This document shows, in pieces, positions 36,248 to 44,309 of a stretch of 64,000 nucleotides of DNA (its first letter is position 1; the number at the start of each line of letters is the position of its first letter). The notes below the pieces were generated by a model, which did no database searches, was not told the origin of the DNA, and worked only from the letters and a program-made list of their open reading frames with translations. Position numbers and translations under genes: made by a program. The DNA comes from JAHRVQ01 sp963976815 (GTDB taxonomy: Bacteria; Pseudomonadota; Gammaproteobacteria; Pseudomonadales; Azotimanducaceae). The DNA lies in assembly GCA_963976815.1 (NCBI GenBank), contig CAXBLU010000003.1:248001-312000 (forward strand), read 5' to 3'.

Positions 36248-38224
36248 GTGCGAGCTACCTGCTGCCTATTCTTTTGTCTCTGGCTGAGTTCTTCCTATGG
36301 CATGGATGGAACCAATGGAGTGGATGAAACGACCGACCTTTCCAATATTCCGGCGGAAGTTTTCGCCAGGCTACCCATAGGCGGATATCGGCTGTCCCCT
36401 AGTGGTACCAAAATCGCGCACTTTATTCCCTTTGAAGGCCGCAGAGTGCTCGTCATCCAAAACATGGATGGATCTAACCGTCAGTTTGTTCCGCCCTGGG
36501 ATGAAGAGATTGAACTGGTCAGCTTTTTTTGGAAATCAGACGATGTGATTATCTTCAAAATTCACATGACCCTGGACCGTCAGATTTTCCGAAAGAAAAC
36601 CACCGAAACCCGCCTATTTAGCTACAACGTGGCTGACCCTTTAGTCCGATGGCTAGGTCAACCGAAGAAGGCCGCCTTTGGCAAGGGCTCAGAAAAATTC
36701 AACTCTCAATATGAGCGGGTGGTTGATCGACTCAGCCATGACCCGGAACACATGTTGGTTGAGCTAGATTTTGAGTTGCAAGGCGATGCGACGGTTTACA
36801 AAGTTAACGTCAATACCGGTGGCAGGCAAAAGTACCAATCGACACGAAAAGGCATTAACCAGTGGTACGCCGACGCAAATAGCATTATTCGATTCGGCAC
36901 GGGCTATAAGCCAAGAACATCCCAGCGACGATTCCTGTATAAGGACCTCGATGACAGTTGGACCGAGATCAACCCAGAGCAGTTTAATGGTAAATATACC
37001 TTCGAAGGGATAGGCCCAGAATCCGGGCAACTCTACGTAACCGCAACAAATGAATATGGCACCTCGAGTATGCTGTTAGTCAATATCCTGACCGAGGAAG
37101 TTGTTGAAACACTATTCTCCCATCCCGAGGTCGATATCGATTTTGCCATCACCCACCCCGAGACCGATGCGGTGATTGGCGTTGGCTTTACCGATGACTT
37201 CAGGCGGGAGCAATACTTCGACAAAGATTTTCGACCCTTACAGCGGGGGCTAGAAAAGGCACTACCCGGCCAGGTGGTGAGTATCACAAATAAAGCTCGA
37301 GATGCAGCCCTGTACCTGATACATGCCGAAAGTGATACTGACCCGGGACAGTACTTTCTCTACAACCGGGATACAAAACGACTCGACTATTTTGCAGAGG
37401 CGCGAGCTGAGATTGATCCACAAAAAAGTGCTCCGACAAAACGGGTTAACATTCCTACCTCCGACGGAGCCATCATCCCCGGGTATTTGACGCTGCCGCG
37501 CAACGGTAGCGGTAAAAATTTGCCGATGATTGTTCTCCCCCACGGCGGGCCTGGCGCTAGAGATTCTGCCGCCTGGAACTATAACGCCCAGTTCTTCGCC
37601 AGCCGCGGCTACGCTGTATTAAAACCCAACTTCCGCGGTAGTACTGGATACGGTAAACGCTTTAAGAAGCTGGGTGAAAACCAATGGGGTGGCCTCATGC
37701 AGCAGGACGTTACCGATGCCACTCAATGGTTAATCAACGAGGGGATTGCAGACCCCGAGCGTATTTGTCTGGTCGGTAGTTCCTACGGGGGATACGCCGC
37801 ATTGATGGGTCTAATCCAACAACCGGACCTCTATGTCTGTGGGGTTTCCGTAAATGGCGTGATTAACCTGCCCCAGCTTAAGGCTGTGGACCGCGACTCC
37901 ATCGGCGGACGCAGTTGGATCAAACAAATGGGTCTACAGGGAGCAAATGATAAAGATGTCTCACCGCAACACCAGGCGGAGCGAATCATGTCACCGGTAC
38001 TTTTGATCGCATCAACCAATGACGCGAGAATTTCCTACCGGCAGACGGAGCGTTTGCATGACAAACTCAAGAAGCTGGATAAAGACAGTACCTATGTTGA
38101 GTTGGATACCGGTACCCACTATATGTTGAATAGTGAGTCCCGCTTGGCCGCACTCTCGGCGATGGAGGTCTTTCTCGCCAAACACCTCACTCCGCCATCC
38201 AGCACTCCGGTCGAGGGTCAGTAG
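36248..38224 (+). CDS. S9 family peptidase (prolyl oligopeptidase-like)
   Basis: Probably exported serine peptidase of 658 residues starting at GTG, with a signal peptide in the first 18 residues. Residues 30-380 should form a beta-propeller (NMDGSNRQF, ITHPETDAVIGV-type blades). Residues 400-650 are the alpha/beta hydrolase domain: GSSYGGYAALMG holds the nucleophile Ser, IASTNDARISYRQ the Asp, and ELDTGTHYML the His. It cleaves peptides after residues that cannot be predicted here. It stands alone after flgN with 157 bases between. Confidence 0.85.
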   Translation: MRATCCLFFCLWLSSSYGMDGTNGVDETTDLSNIPAEVFARLPIGGYRLSPSGTKIAHFIPFEGRRVLVIQNMDGSNRQFVPPWDEEIELVSFFWKSDDVIIFKIHMTLDRQIFRKKTTETRLFSYNVADPLVRWLGQPKKAAFGKGSEKFNSQYERVVDRLSHDPEHMLVELDFELQGDATVYKVNVNTGGRQKYQSTRKGINQWYADANSIIRFGTGYKPRTSQRRFLYKDLDDSWTEINPEQFNGKYTFEGIGPESGQLYVTATNEYGTSSMLLVNILTEEVVETLFSHPEVDIDFAITHPETDAVIGVGFTDDFRREQYFDKDFRPLQRGLEKALPGQVVSITNKARDAALYLIHAESDTDPGQYFLYNRDTKRLDYFAEARAEIDPQKSAPTKRVNIPTSDGAIIPGYLTLPRNGSGKNLPMIVLPHGGPGARDSAAWNYNAQFFASRGYAVLKPNFRGSTGYGKRFKKLGENQWGGLMQQDVTDATQWLINEGIADPERICLVGSSYGGYAALMGLIQQPDLYVCGVSVNGVINLPQLKAVDRDSIGGRSWIKQMGLQGANDKDVSPQHQAERIMSPVLLIASTNDARISYRQTERLHDKLKKLDKDSTYVELDTGTHYMLNSESRLAALSAMEVFLAKHLTPPSSTPVEGQ

Positions 38225-38274
38225 GCATTTACCCATATTTACATTACCATCGAGGTTAATCACCCAATAGAAGA

Positions 38275-39066
38275 TTGGATTCGATGGCTGACGTAACATA
38301 TGCGATTGTGTTCAGCGGCGGGATAGTCGAAGGCTTTCAGATCATTTCGGTCAAAGCCCACCTCGCCAAGATGCTCAAAGCCTCACCGGAAAAAATGCAG
38401 ATGCTGTTTTCCGGCAAACCTATTGTCTTAAAACGCACCGCAGACAAAGCGGAGGCGGCAAAATATGGCAGTGCCCTGAAGAAAGTAGGGGCTGATGTTC
38501 GGGTGAAAATCATTAAGGCTGATGCCACCGCACCGGCCCCCGCTGCAAAACCTGCGGCACCATCTACAGCACAAGCCACAGCATCTTCTTCAGCGCCACC
38601 TGCACCGCCAAAGCCGGTTGACACGACAAATTTAAGTCTGGCGCCGAATGAGGGCAATCTGGTTGAACCTGCCCCACCACCCCCCGCGCCCAATATAGAT
38701 CTGTCCAGTATGAGCGTGCTTGAGAACGACGGCAGTCCGCTGGTTGCACCTAAAGAGACCGTTAAACTTGATATCGACCTGAGCAGCTTAAGTGTGGCCG
38801 AAAATGACGGCTCACCTCTGGTTGAATCAAAACCTAGTGCACCAAAGGTAGATGCTCCAGATTTTGGCCTGGATGAACCCGGAGCTGTTTTGGAAACCTT
38901 GAAAGTTGAAGTTGAAGAAGTACATCCCGACACCAGCGGCATGTCTCTGGCATTTCCCGGTTCTGATCTGCTTGATCCTGAAGATCGAGATCAAGGCCCC
39001 CCACCCGCCGTCCCGGACACCAGCAAACTATCGATTGTCATCCCTCGCGCCGTCTTTGGTGAGTAG
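38275..39066 (+). CDS. Uncharacterised protein with repeated D-x-S-x-L-S motifs
   Basis: Protein of 263 residues. Residues 5-80 form a compact alpha/beta domain (YAIVFSGGIVEGFQI, LKASPEKMQMLFSGKPIVLK, YGSALKKVGADVRVKII) seen in other gammaproteobacterial proteins of unknown role. The rest is Pro/Ala-rich and acidic, and carries five copies of a short motif: DTTNLSLAPNEGNLV, NIDLSSMSVLENDGSPLV, DIDLSSLSVAENDGSPLV, DTSGMSLAFPGSDLL and DTSKLSIVIP. There is no signal peptide or membrane segment. An alternative start is the internal ATG three codons on. The motifs may be binding sites for a partner. Confidence 0.7.
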   Translation: MDSMADVTYAIVFSGGIVEGFQIISVKAHLAKMLKASPEKMQMLFSGKPIVLKRTADKAEAAKYGSALKKVGADVRVKIIKADATAPAPAAKPAAPSTAQATASSSAPPAPPKPVDTTNLSLAPNEGNLVEPAPPPPAPNIDLSSMSVLENDGSPLVAPKETVKLDIDLSSLSVAENDGSPLVESKPSAPKVDAPDFGLDEPGAVLETLKVEVEEVHPDTSGMSLAFPGSDLLDPEDRDQGPPPAVPDTSKLSIVIPRAVFGE

Positions 39067-39139
39067 CAGAAGGCGATTAGTAAAGGGTGTAAGCGGTGTA
39101 AGCACTAACATTCAACATTTCCAAAGGGAGTAATGAACA

Positions 39140-40150
39140 ATGGCAAAAGTCCTGATCACCGGTGCATCGGGTTTTATTGGCACCCACACCGTACTCGAGT
39201 TTCTGAACAACGGCTATGAAGTTCGAGGCAGCATCCGGGATCTTGCCAGGGCGGAAAGCCTTAAGACCATGCTCTCAAAACATACCGAGCATATTCAAAA
39301 TCTGGAGTTTGTTGCTGCCTCTCTCACCGAGCCAGATAGTTGGGCAGAAGCCGTCGCCGGCTGTGATGGGGTAATACATATTGCGTCTCCGGTGCCGATC
39401 GAGCAGCCGAAAGACCCCAATGAATTAATCATCCCTGCCCGGGAAGGCGCATTGAATGTGCTTAAAGCTGCACAATTGGCGGGTATCAAGAAAATAGTAC
39501 TCACCTCCTCCGTTGCAGCTGTCAGTAGCAATGACAAAGGTGACTCCGCGCCGCAAACCGCAGCGGATTGGACTGATATTAATCATCCCACCGCAAACCC
39601 CTACGCCATGAGCAAAACGCTGGCGGAACAGGCCGCATGGGATTTTGTCAAACAACACGAGGGCATGGAACTCACCACCATTCAACCGGCCATGGTCCTG
39701 GGCCCAGCCCTGGAAGCTGACTACGGCTCATCATTGGAAGCGGTTTATGTGTTGATGCAGGGCAAATACCCAATGATCCCTCATATGGGATTTAGCATCG
39801 TCGACGTTCGAGATGTCGCAAACTTACACCGACTCGCCTATGAAGTACCTGAAGCTAACGGCCAACGTTTGTTGTGCGCGAATGGCTTTCGCTGGTTTAA
39901 AGCCATCTCGGCTTGCTTGAGCAATGAGTTTCCGGCCTATGACAAGAAACTACCTTCCCGGGAACTGCCAGACTTTGTGATCAAGATTCTTGGGCTGTTT
40001 GACCCGGTCATGGCATTTACCGTCAAGTCTCTAGGCCAGCAGGTCGATTACGATTGCACCCCAGCTAAAGCGTTGGGATGGAATCCTCGATCGCCTGAAG
40101 ACGCCATCAAGGCTGGCGCAAAAAGCTTAATTGATCTGGGTGTTGTATAA
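39140..40150 (+). CDS. NAD(P)-dependent extended SDR (dihydroflavonol reductase-like)
   Basis: Oxidoreductase of 336 residues with an AAAGGGAG ribosome site. The Rossmann motif TGASGFIGTH is near the N-terminus, with R33-like basic residues after strand 2 (GSIRDLARAE) suggesting NADP(H). The active site is a Thr-Ser-Ser stretch (VLTSSVAAV) plus YAMSK. It resembles dihydroflavonol-4-reductase/3-beta-HSD relatives; the substrate is unknown. It converges on the glycosyltransferase pair with two bases between stops. Confidence 0.85.
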   Translation: MAKVLITGASGFIGTHTVLEFLNNGYEVRGSIRDLARAESLKTMLSKHTEHIQNLEFVAASLTEPDSWAEAVAGCDGVIHIASPVPIEQPKDPNELIIPAREGALNVLKAAQLAGIKKIVLTSSVAAVSSNDKGDSAPQTAADWTDINHPTANPYAMSKTLAEQAAWDFVKQHEGMELTTIQPAMVLGPALEADYGSSLEAVYVLMQGKYPMIPHMGFSIVDVRDVANLHRLAYEVPEANGQRLLCANGFRWFKAISACLSNEFPAYDKKLPSRELPDFVIKILGLFDPVMAFTVKSLGQQVDYDCTPAKALGWNPRSPEDAIKAGAKSLIDLGVV

Positions 40151-40152
40151 GC

Positions 40153-40773
40153 CTAGGGCGACTTCTCGGGTTCAACACCGGCGAGCCAGCGATCAAGATC
40201 AGCGGGCTCGTCGACATCCCAGATTTCCGGTAGCTGTAACACCTTAATCGACTTGTCCAGGCACCGTTGTAAGGTTTCTTGTAATACGTGTTCGGTACTC
40301 CACTGAATATCCCTAAAGACATCCCCAGCGGGAGATTGCATGCCGATCAGGCCATAGCCCCCATCTTCTGCGGGCGCGATCACAAAAGGATGGAATCGCA
40401 ATTGGTCCGCTGCATTCAGCAGATAGTTTCTATTTACCGGAGGGCAATCTGTGCCGATGAGCATGGCCGGCGACTGGCCTGCACACAGGGCGTGGGCCAT
40501 ACGCTCTCCGAGGTCCTTACCCTGCTGTTGATGCAGCGACATCTTGCCGGTAAATGCTTGAAAAAATACGTGTTCAGTATCCGGGCTACACCATAGCTCC
40601 AGCTTCACCCGGGGCAGCGCTTCTGCAACCGCCAGGCAATCGCCAATGGTTTCGGTTGCGAGCCGGGCGTGGATATTCGCCGCCGAACCGGCTCCAACAC
40701 CTGCAATCAGTCGGGTTTTTACCTCGCCCGGAATAGGCGCCTTACAAAAAATGATGAGCCGTAGTTCATCCAT
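40153..40773 (-). CDS. TIGR04282-type (arsenosugar-associated) glycosyltransferase
   Basis: Nucleotidyltransferase-fold protein of 206 residues in the DUF2064/TIGR04282 family. Recognisable are LIIFCKAPIPGEVKTRL at the N-terminus, LIGTDCPPVNRNYLLNAA (a DxD-like metal site) and the C-terminal EIWDVDEPADLDRWL. Members are regularly encoded beside the TIGR04283 glycosyltransferase and ArsS, as here, and the family name comes from that association. The actual sugar reaction has not been shown. It overlaps the upstream glycosyltransferase by eight bases. Confidence 0.85.
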   Translation of the reverse strand: MDELRLIIFCKAPIPGEVKTRLIAGVGAGSAANIHARLATETIGDCLAVAEALPRVKLELWCSPDTEHVFFQAFTGKMSLHQQQGKDLGERMAHALCAGQSPAMLIGTDCPPVNRNYLLNAADQLRFHPFVIAPAEDGGYGLIGMQSPAGDVFRDIQWSTEHVLQETLQRCLDKSIKVLQLPEIWDVDEPADLDRWLAGVEPEKSP

Positions 40774-41434
40774 AGTATTGCTTTACCAACTGCACAGGCG
40801 TGGCACCAAAAAAGTAACGAAGCCGAAGGGACCACATAAGCAAAATGGTTTTCCAAATACCGTTTTGCTCCCAGCGTCGACTAGAGGTAATAAGTTTCTG
40901 ACGAATACAATAAGGCGCCCCAGGTAACGCTTTAGACAATGCAATATCTTCCATAATAGGAATATCGGGAAATCCACCTTGCTTAAAAAAAAGTTCTGAC
41001 TGCACAAAAATTCCCTGGTCGCCGGTACAAATACCGGTCAGTCTTGAGCGATGATTCATCATCCACTCGATGATTCGAAACATCGACTGGCTACCGCTCA
41101 AGCGTACATCAAATCGACCCCAGAGAGATTGACTCATCGCATCTTTAATTAGGTTTTCGAATCCGTCGGGAAGCTGGCTATCGGCATGAAGAAATAACAA
41201 TATGTTACCGGTTGCCGCCCCAGCCCCCGTATTCATTTGTGTTGCGCGACCCGGCTCGCTCGGCACACAGGTAACGCCAAAGGTTTCACAGATCAATTCC
41301 GGTGAATCACTGCTGCCGCCGTCCACCACAATGATCTGGGCATTAGAGGAAGTAGGTTGCGACAACAATTGCGGTAACAATTGTTGAAGTTCTGGCCCAT
41401 CATTCAAAACCGGGATAATGATAGTGATTCTCAT
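40766..41434 (-). CDS. TIGR04283-type family 2 glycosyltransferase
   Basis: Glycosyltransferase family 2, 222 residues counting from MRITIIIPVLNDGPEL, the normal N-terminus of the family. GT-A features are clear: VVDGGSSD, LLFLHADSQLP (the DxD motif HAD) and IMEDIALSKAL. No membrane helix. TIGR04283 proteins cluster with ArsS in many bacteria, and this pair fits that arrangement. The start codon lies inside a Fur-like box on the opposite strand. Confidence 0.88.
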   Translation of the reverse strand: MRITIIIPVLNDGPELQQLLPQLLSQPTSSNAQIIVVDGGSSDSPELICETFGVTCVPSEPGRATQMNTGAGAATGNILLFLHADSQLPDGFENLIKDAMSQSLWGRFDVRLSGSQSMFRIIEWMMNHRSRLTGICTGDQGIFVQSELFFKQGGFPDIPIMEDIALSKALPGAPYCIRQKLITSSRRWEQNGIWKTILLMWSLRLRYFFGATPVQLVKQYYG

Positions 41435-41438
41435 TATC
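41420..41438. promoter_or_regulatory. Fur-box-like sequence between divergent genes
   Basis: GATAGTGATTCTCATTATC matches 16 of 19 positions of GATAATGATAATCATTATC, and a further GATAATG half-site adjoins it at 41414. It overlaps the first codons of the glycosyltransferase gene and is 58 bases before the PPOX start. Codons for R-I-T-I-I-I can mimic a Fur box, so chance is a real alternative. Confidence 0.45.
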
Positions 41439-41495
41439 GAATTTTCTGTTAAGCTGGCATTTTGCGCCGAAGATTTAAAAAAGGGGATAAACGAC

Positions 41496-42140
41496 ATGAC
41501 TCAACCGACCGACATTTCCATCATCAGCACCGTTGAACAGCTCCAGGGCATCAACGGCACCGTCAGCCCGTCAACGCAGCTGAAAGTACTGCCGGCCCTT
41601 GAAGCCCATGCAAAAAGCTTTATCGAGCGATCGCCTTTTCTGGTCATTTCAAGCGGCATGGTCGGTAATCTTGATGCTTCCCCACGGGGTGATGCTCCAG
41701 GCTTCGTTAAAGTATTGGATGATACAACGCTGCTGATTCCCGAGCGACCCGGTAACCGCCTGGCAGACACACTGACCAATATTGTGGAACAACCCGGCGT
41801 GGGTTTACTGATGCTGATCCCAGGTATGAATGAAACCCTGCGGGTCAACGGCAATGCCTATATTACCGATCATCAGCCCTACCTGGATCAGCTCGCCCAC
41901 AACGGCAAGCCGCCGAAATTGGCCATTGTCGTCGACATCACCCAGACCTATTTCCACTGCGCCAAAGCCTTTATCCGATCAGGCCTGTGGAACCCGGAAA
42001 CCTTTATGGAAAGATCAGAAATGCCCACGCTTGGCAAAATCATTTTAGAGCAGATCAAAGGCCAGCCAGCGACGGACGAAGAAGTTTCTGGGATTGATGC
42101 AAGCCTGGAGCAGGATTCAAAGGAAAACCTGTATCACTAG
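41496..42140 (+). CDS. PPOX-type flavoprotein (MSMEG_1061-like)
   Basis: Pyridoxamine-5'-phosphate-oxidase-fold protein of 214 residues, likely FMN- or F420-dependent. The start MTQPTD is preceded by AAGGGG. Core motifs are FLVISSGMVGNLDASPRGD, LLIPERPGNRLADTLTNI and VGLLMLIPGMNETLRVNG. The C-terminal FHCAKAFIRSGLW is typical of the subgroup. It is placed on the opposite strand between the two glycosyltransferases and arsS; a role in the same pathway is possible but unproven. Confidence 0.85.
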   Translation: MTQPTDISIISTVEQLQGINGTVSPSTQLKVLPALEAHAKSFIERSPFLVISSGMVGNLDASPRGDAPGFVKVLDDTTLLIPERPGNRLADTLTNIVEQPGVGLLMLIPGMNETLRVNGNAYITDHQPYLDQLAHNGKPPKLAIVVDITQTYFHCAKAFIRSGLWNPETFMERSEMPTLGKIILEQIKGQPATDEEVSGIDASLEQDSKENLYH

Positions 42141-42145
42141 CTTGC

Positions 42146-42200
42146 GGGGTCAGAGTAAAGTGCCAGAGTAAATTTTACTCTGGCACTTTACTCTGACCCC
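42146..42200. repeat. Perfect 55-bp palindrome (REP-like element)
   Basis: Two 27-base arms beginning GGGGTCAGAGTAAAGTGCC are exact reverse complements with one base between. The palindrome fills the gap between the convergent PPOX and arsS genes and supplies the arsS stop codon. GGGGTCAGAGTAAA palindromes of this type occur as dispersed repeats in gammaproteobacteria and can also act as bidirectional terminators. Confidence 0.92.
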
Positions 42201-43171
42201 TGGTTTGACCCCTGGTTTAGGGCTCCACCACAACTGCTGCCCTGACCGGCGGTGCAGGCGTAGCAGTGTTCGCCAATTGCGATGGCGTTGCCTTCTACAT
42301 CTTCATTGAGGAGGTCACGCAGGTGGGGTTTGGCTTTGTCGGATATTAGCGGCATGTCTAACATCTGATTGAAGTCGCAATCGTAAACGTGACCTTGATA
42401 ATCAACACTGACCAGGGATCTACACATCACGGTTTGAAGATTCGACTCGGCATAGGAATCCCGCAGCAATTTCATATAGGGTACGTAGTCTCCCTTCGCG
42501 AGCAGCCGCGCGCCATATCGACTGATGGGCATATTCGCCAGGGCAAACAACTCGTTAAAGTGCAGGCCGTGCTCCTCGAATAGCGCCTTTTTGTAGTCTG
42601 CCTGCAGCTCAACCTGGGATGGCGGCAAAATAGGATCATCGGGGTTATAAACCAGGTTAAGCACTAGATCAGAATCCGGCATGCCATAACCCACGGCATT
42701 CAGCTTCTTTAGCCCAGCAATACTCTCTTGATAGACGCCCTTGCCCCGCTGCTTATCGACATTTTGCTCCTGATAACAGGGCATCGATGCCACCACAACA
42801 ATTTGATGCCTGGCAAAAAACTCCGGCAAATACTCGTAACCCGGCTCTCCTAAAATTGTAGGATTACAGCGATCTATCACCGTGACACCAAGCGCACGCG
42901 CTCCTTCCACCAGATATTGAAAATCTGGATTCATCTCGGGAGAACCCCCGGTCATATCCAGGGATTGAATATTTTTTTGCTTTAAAACCTCAAGCACCAG
43001 ATCAATGGTGGCTCGATCCATGAGTTCAGTGCGAGTTGGGCCTGCGTTCACATGGCAATGGGTACAGCTCAAATTACACAGATAACCCAGGTTGACCTGC
43101 AAAGTGTCGAGCTTGCCCCGTTGTATGGCAGGGAAATCCGTTTCGAGTAATAGCGGTTTGGTGTCTTGCAT
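42188..43171 (-). CDS. arsS: Radical SAM protein ArsS (arsenosugar biosynthesis)
   Basis: Radical SAM enzyme of 327 residues, thought to join the SAM-derived adenosyl group to methylated arsenic in arsenosugar synthesis. The start MQDTKPLLLETDFPAI gives the normal N-terminus. The iron-sulfur motif CNLSCTHC has Cys32, Cys36 and Cys39; LDMTGGSPEMNP follows. The C-terminal DUF3641 region has CYACTAGQGSSCGG. The last nine residues (NQGSNQGSE) are encoded by a repeat insertion at the 3' end and are not native. No arsM is visible in the window. The CoA-binding gene lies upstream on the same strand. Confidence 0.9.
   Translation of the reverse strand: MQDTKPLLLETDFPAIQRGKLDTLQVNLGYLCNLSCTHCHVNAGPTRTELMDRATIDLVLEVLKQKNIQSLDMTGGSPEMNPDFQYLVEGARALGVTVIDRCNPTILGEPGYEYLPEFFARHQIVVVASMPCYQEQNVDKQRGKGVYQESIAGLKKLNAVGYGMPDSDLVLNLVYNPDDPILPPSQVELQADYKKALFEEHGLHFNELFALANMPISRYGARLLAKGDYVPYMKLLRDSYAESNLQTVMCRSLVSVDYQGHVYDCDFNQMLDMPLISDKAKPHLRDLLNEDVEGNAIAIGEHCYACTAGQGSSCGGALNQGSNQGSE
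42195..42218. repeat. 12-bp tandem duplication at the arsS 3' end
   Basis: GACCCCTGGTTT occurs twice head to tail, directly joined to the 55-bp palindrome and inside the last codons of arsS. Confidence 0.9.
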
Positions 43172-43277
43172 ATAGTGGTTACTTAATGACTTTTGGTGAT
43201 GTGGTGTAGATAGGACCCGACAAACCACAGGATTGTTACAAGCTGCTTCCTATGACGGGCTTTCTACAATCGGCATC

Positions 43278-43664
43278 CTACAATCTAGCAAACTCAATTT
43301 TTGTACAACGATCTTCCACGACCATAATGCCGGCAGCCTCAAGCTCCGCTCTCGCCCAGGCACTCTCAATACCCAGTTGCATCCAAAAGCATTTTGCGCC
43401 GATATCAATCGCTGGCTGTATAAAAGGATCAACATTTTCACTACGCTGGAACACATCAACCATATCCACAGCAACCGGAATCGATTGCAGGTCCGGGTAA
43501 CATTTTAACCCCAGCACCTCATCGTAATTGGGGTTCACTGGAATTACCTCAAAATACGGCATTAAGTATTGTGCGACCTCATTACTGGCCCGCGATGTAT
43601 TCGCTGACAGGCCCACAATAGCAATGGTTTTGGTTTGATCGAATATTGCTTTGAAATCACTCAC
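43278..43664 (-). CDS. CoA-binding domain protein (YccU-like)
   Basis: Small Rossmann-type CoA-binding protein of 128 residues, as in succinyl-CoA synthetase alpha. Visible are TIAIVGLSANTSRASNEVAQYL near the start, VIPVNPNYDEVLG and, at the C-terminus, FWMQLGIESAWARAELEAAG. The family is widespread and has no agreed function. It lies 106 bases upstream of arsS on the same strand and divergent from the tRNA. Confidence 0.9.
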   Translation of the reverse strand: MSDFKAIFDQTKTIAIVGLSANTSRASNEVAQYLMPYFEVIPVNPNYDEVLGLKCYPDLQSIPVAVDMVDVFQRSENVDPFIQPAIDIGAKCFWMQLGIESAWARAELEAAGIMVVEDRCTKIEFARL

Positions 43665-43722
43665 TAATTCACTTCCTTCAACCTAAGACAAACAACGTAA
43701 TTCTGGTACAATTCCGCACCAC

Positions 43723-43799
43723 GTCCCCGTAGCTCAGCAGGATAGAGCAACCGCCTCCTAAGCGGTAGGTCGCAGGTTCGACTCCTGCCTGGGACGCCA
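43723..43799 (+). tRNA. tRNA-Arg (anticodon CCT)
   Basis: Full cloverleaf of 77 bases: acceptor GTCCCCG with CTGGGAC (one C-T mismatch at pair 6), D arm AGCTCAGCAGGATAGAGCA, anticodon stem CCGCC/GGCGG-like with loop CTCCTAA giving anticodon CCT, T arm GCAGGTTCGACTCCTGC, discriminator G and encoded CCA. It marks the left edge of the accessory island. No second copy of its 3' end was found in the window. Confidence 0.97.
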
Positions 43800-43915
43800 T
43801 ATATAGGGCATTACAGCCCATTCCCTCAATATCCGATTCAGAATTCACCTCCAAACCATAGCTGCGCCATAATTTGATCGAGAACTAACAAAACTACAAC
43901 TTCGAGGTAAACAAG

Positions 43916-44134
43916 ATGATGGAACAGTTAGCTCAGAATGGTATCTCAGAACTCGCACTTGGAGAACTTCCCAATGGAACGCTCGGCTGGTTAGTCATTT
44001 GGAGAGACGGCAATCAAGAAAGCATACAAGACTTTCTTAATAACCCACGGCACAAAAACCTTCCAATAAACAGAGAATTACTGATTGATCTAGCCAATGG
44101 CTCACAAGTAAAACACCTAAAGTCCTACAGATAA
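43916..44134 (+). CDS. Small hypothetical protein
   Basis: Predicted protein of 72 residues starting at two adjacent ATG codons after GAGGT. It contains an aromatic stretch LGWLVIWRDGNQESIQDFL and no signal peptide or membrane segment. No family is recognised. It lies just inside the island next to the tRNA. Codon use is ordinary and there is no competing gene, but short length keeps confidence modest. Confidence 0.45.
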   Translation: MMEQLAQNGISELALGELPNGTLGWLVIWRDGNQESIQDFLNNPRHKNLPINRELLIDLANGSQVKHLKSYR

Positions 44135-44211
44135 CGGTGTTCATTAACGGATCATATAGGCCTCGCCCCGCAGCTTTTCCGATAAAGGAATAAAGCAAGC
44201 ATAAGGCACAC

Positions 44212-44273
44212 GCACTACGGTTGGAGCTCTAGCCGTAGTGCCACAATATTGAGAACGGAGATACAATATTGTG
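44212..44273. repeat. Two abutting inverted repeats
   Basis: GCACTACGG/CCGTAGTGC (44212-44241, 12-base loop) is followed without a gap by CACAATATTG/CAATATTGTG (44242-44273, 12-base loop). Both loops are the same length. They lie between the small hypothetical gene and the end of the KAP NTPase gene. They may be a bidirectional terminator, a small structured RNA or an attachment site; there is no T-run. Confidence 0.6.
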
Positions 44274-44309
44274 AGCTGCCACCAATCGAAGATTTTTCCC
44301 TATGAAATT

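Noticed and set aside
38337..38942. Antisense frame of 201 codons opposite the repeat-bearing acidic protein
   Set aside because: It is a compositional shadow of the Pro/Ala/Asp-rich coding strand.
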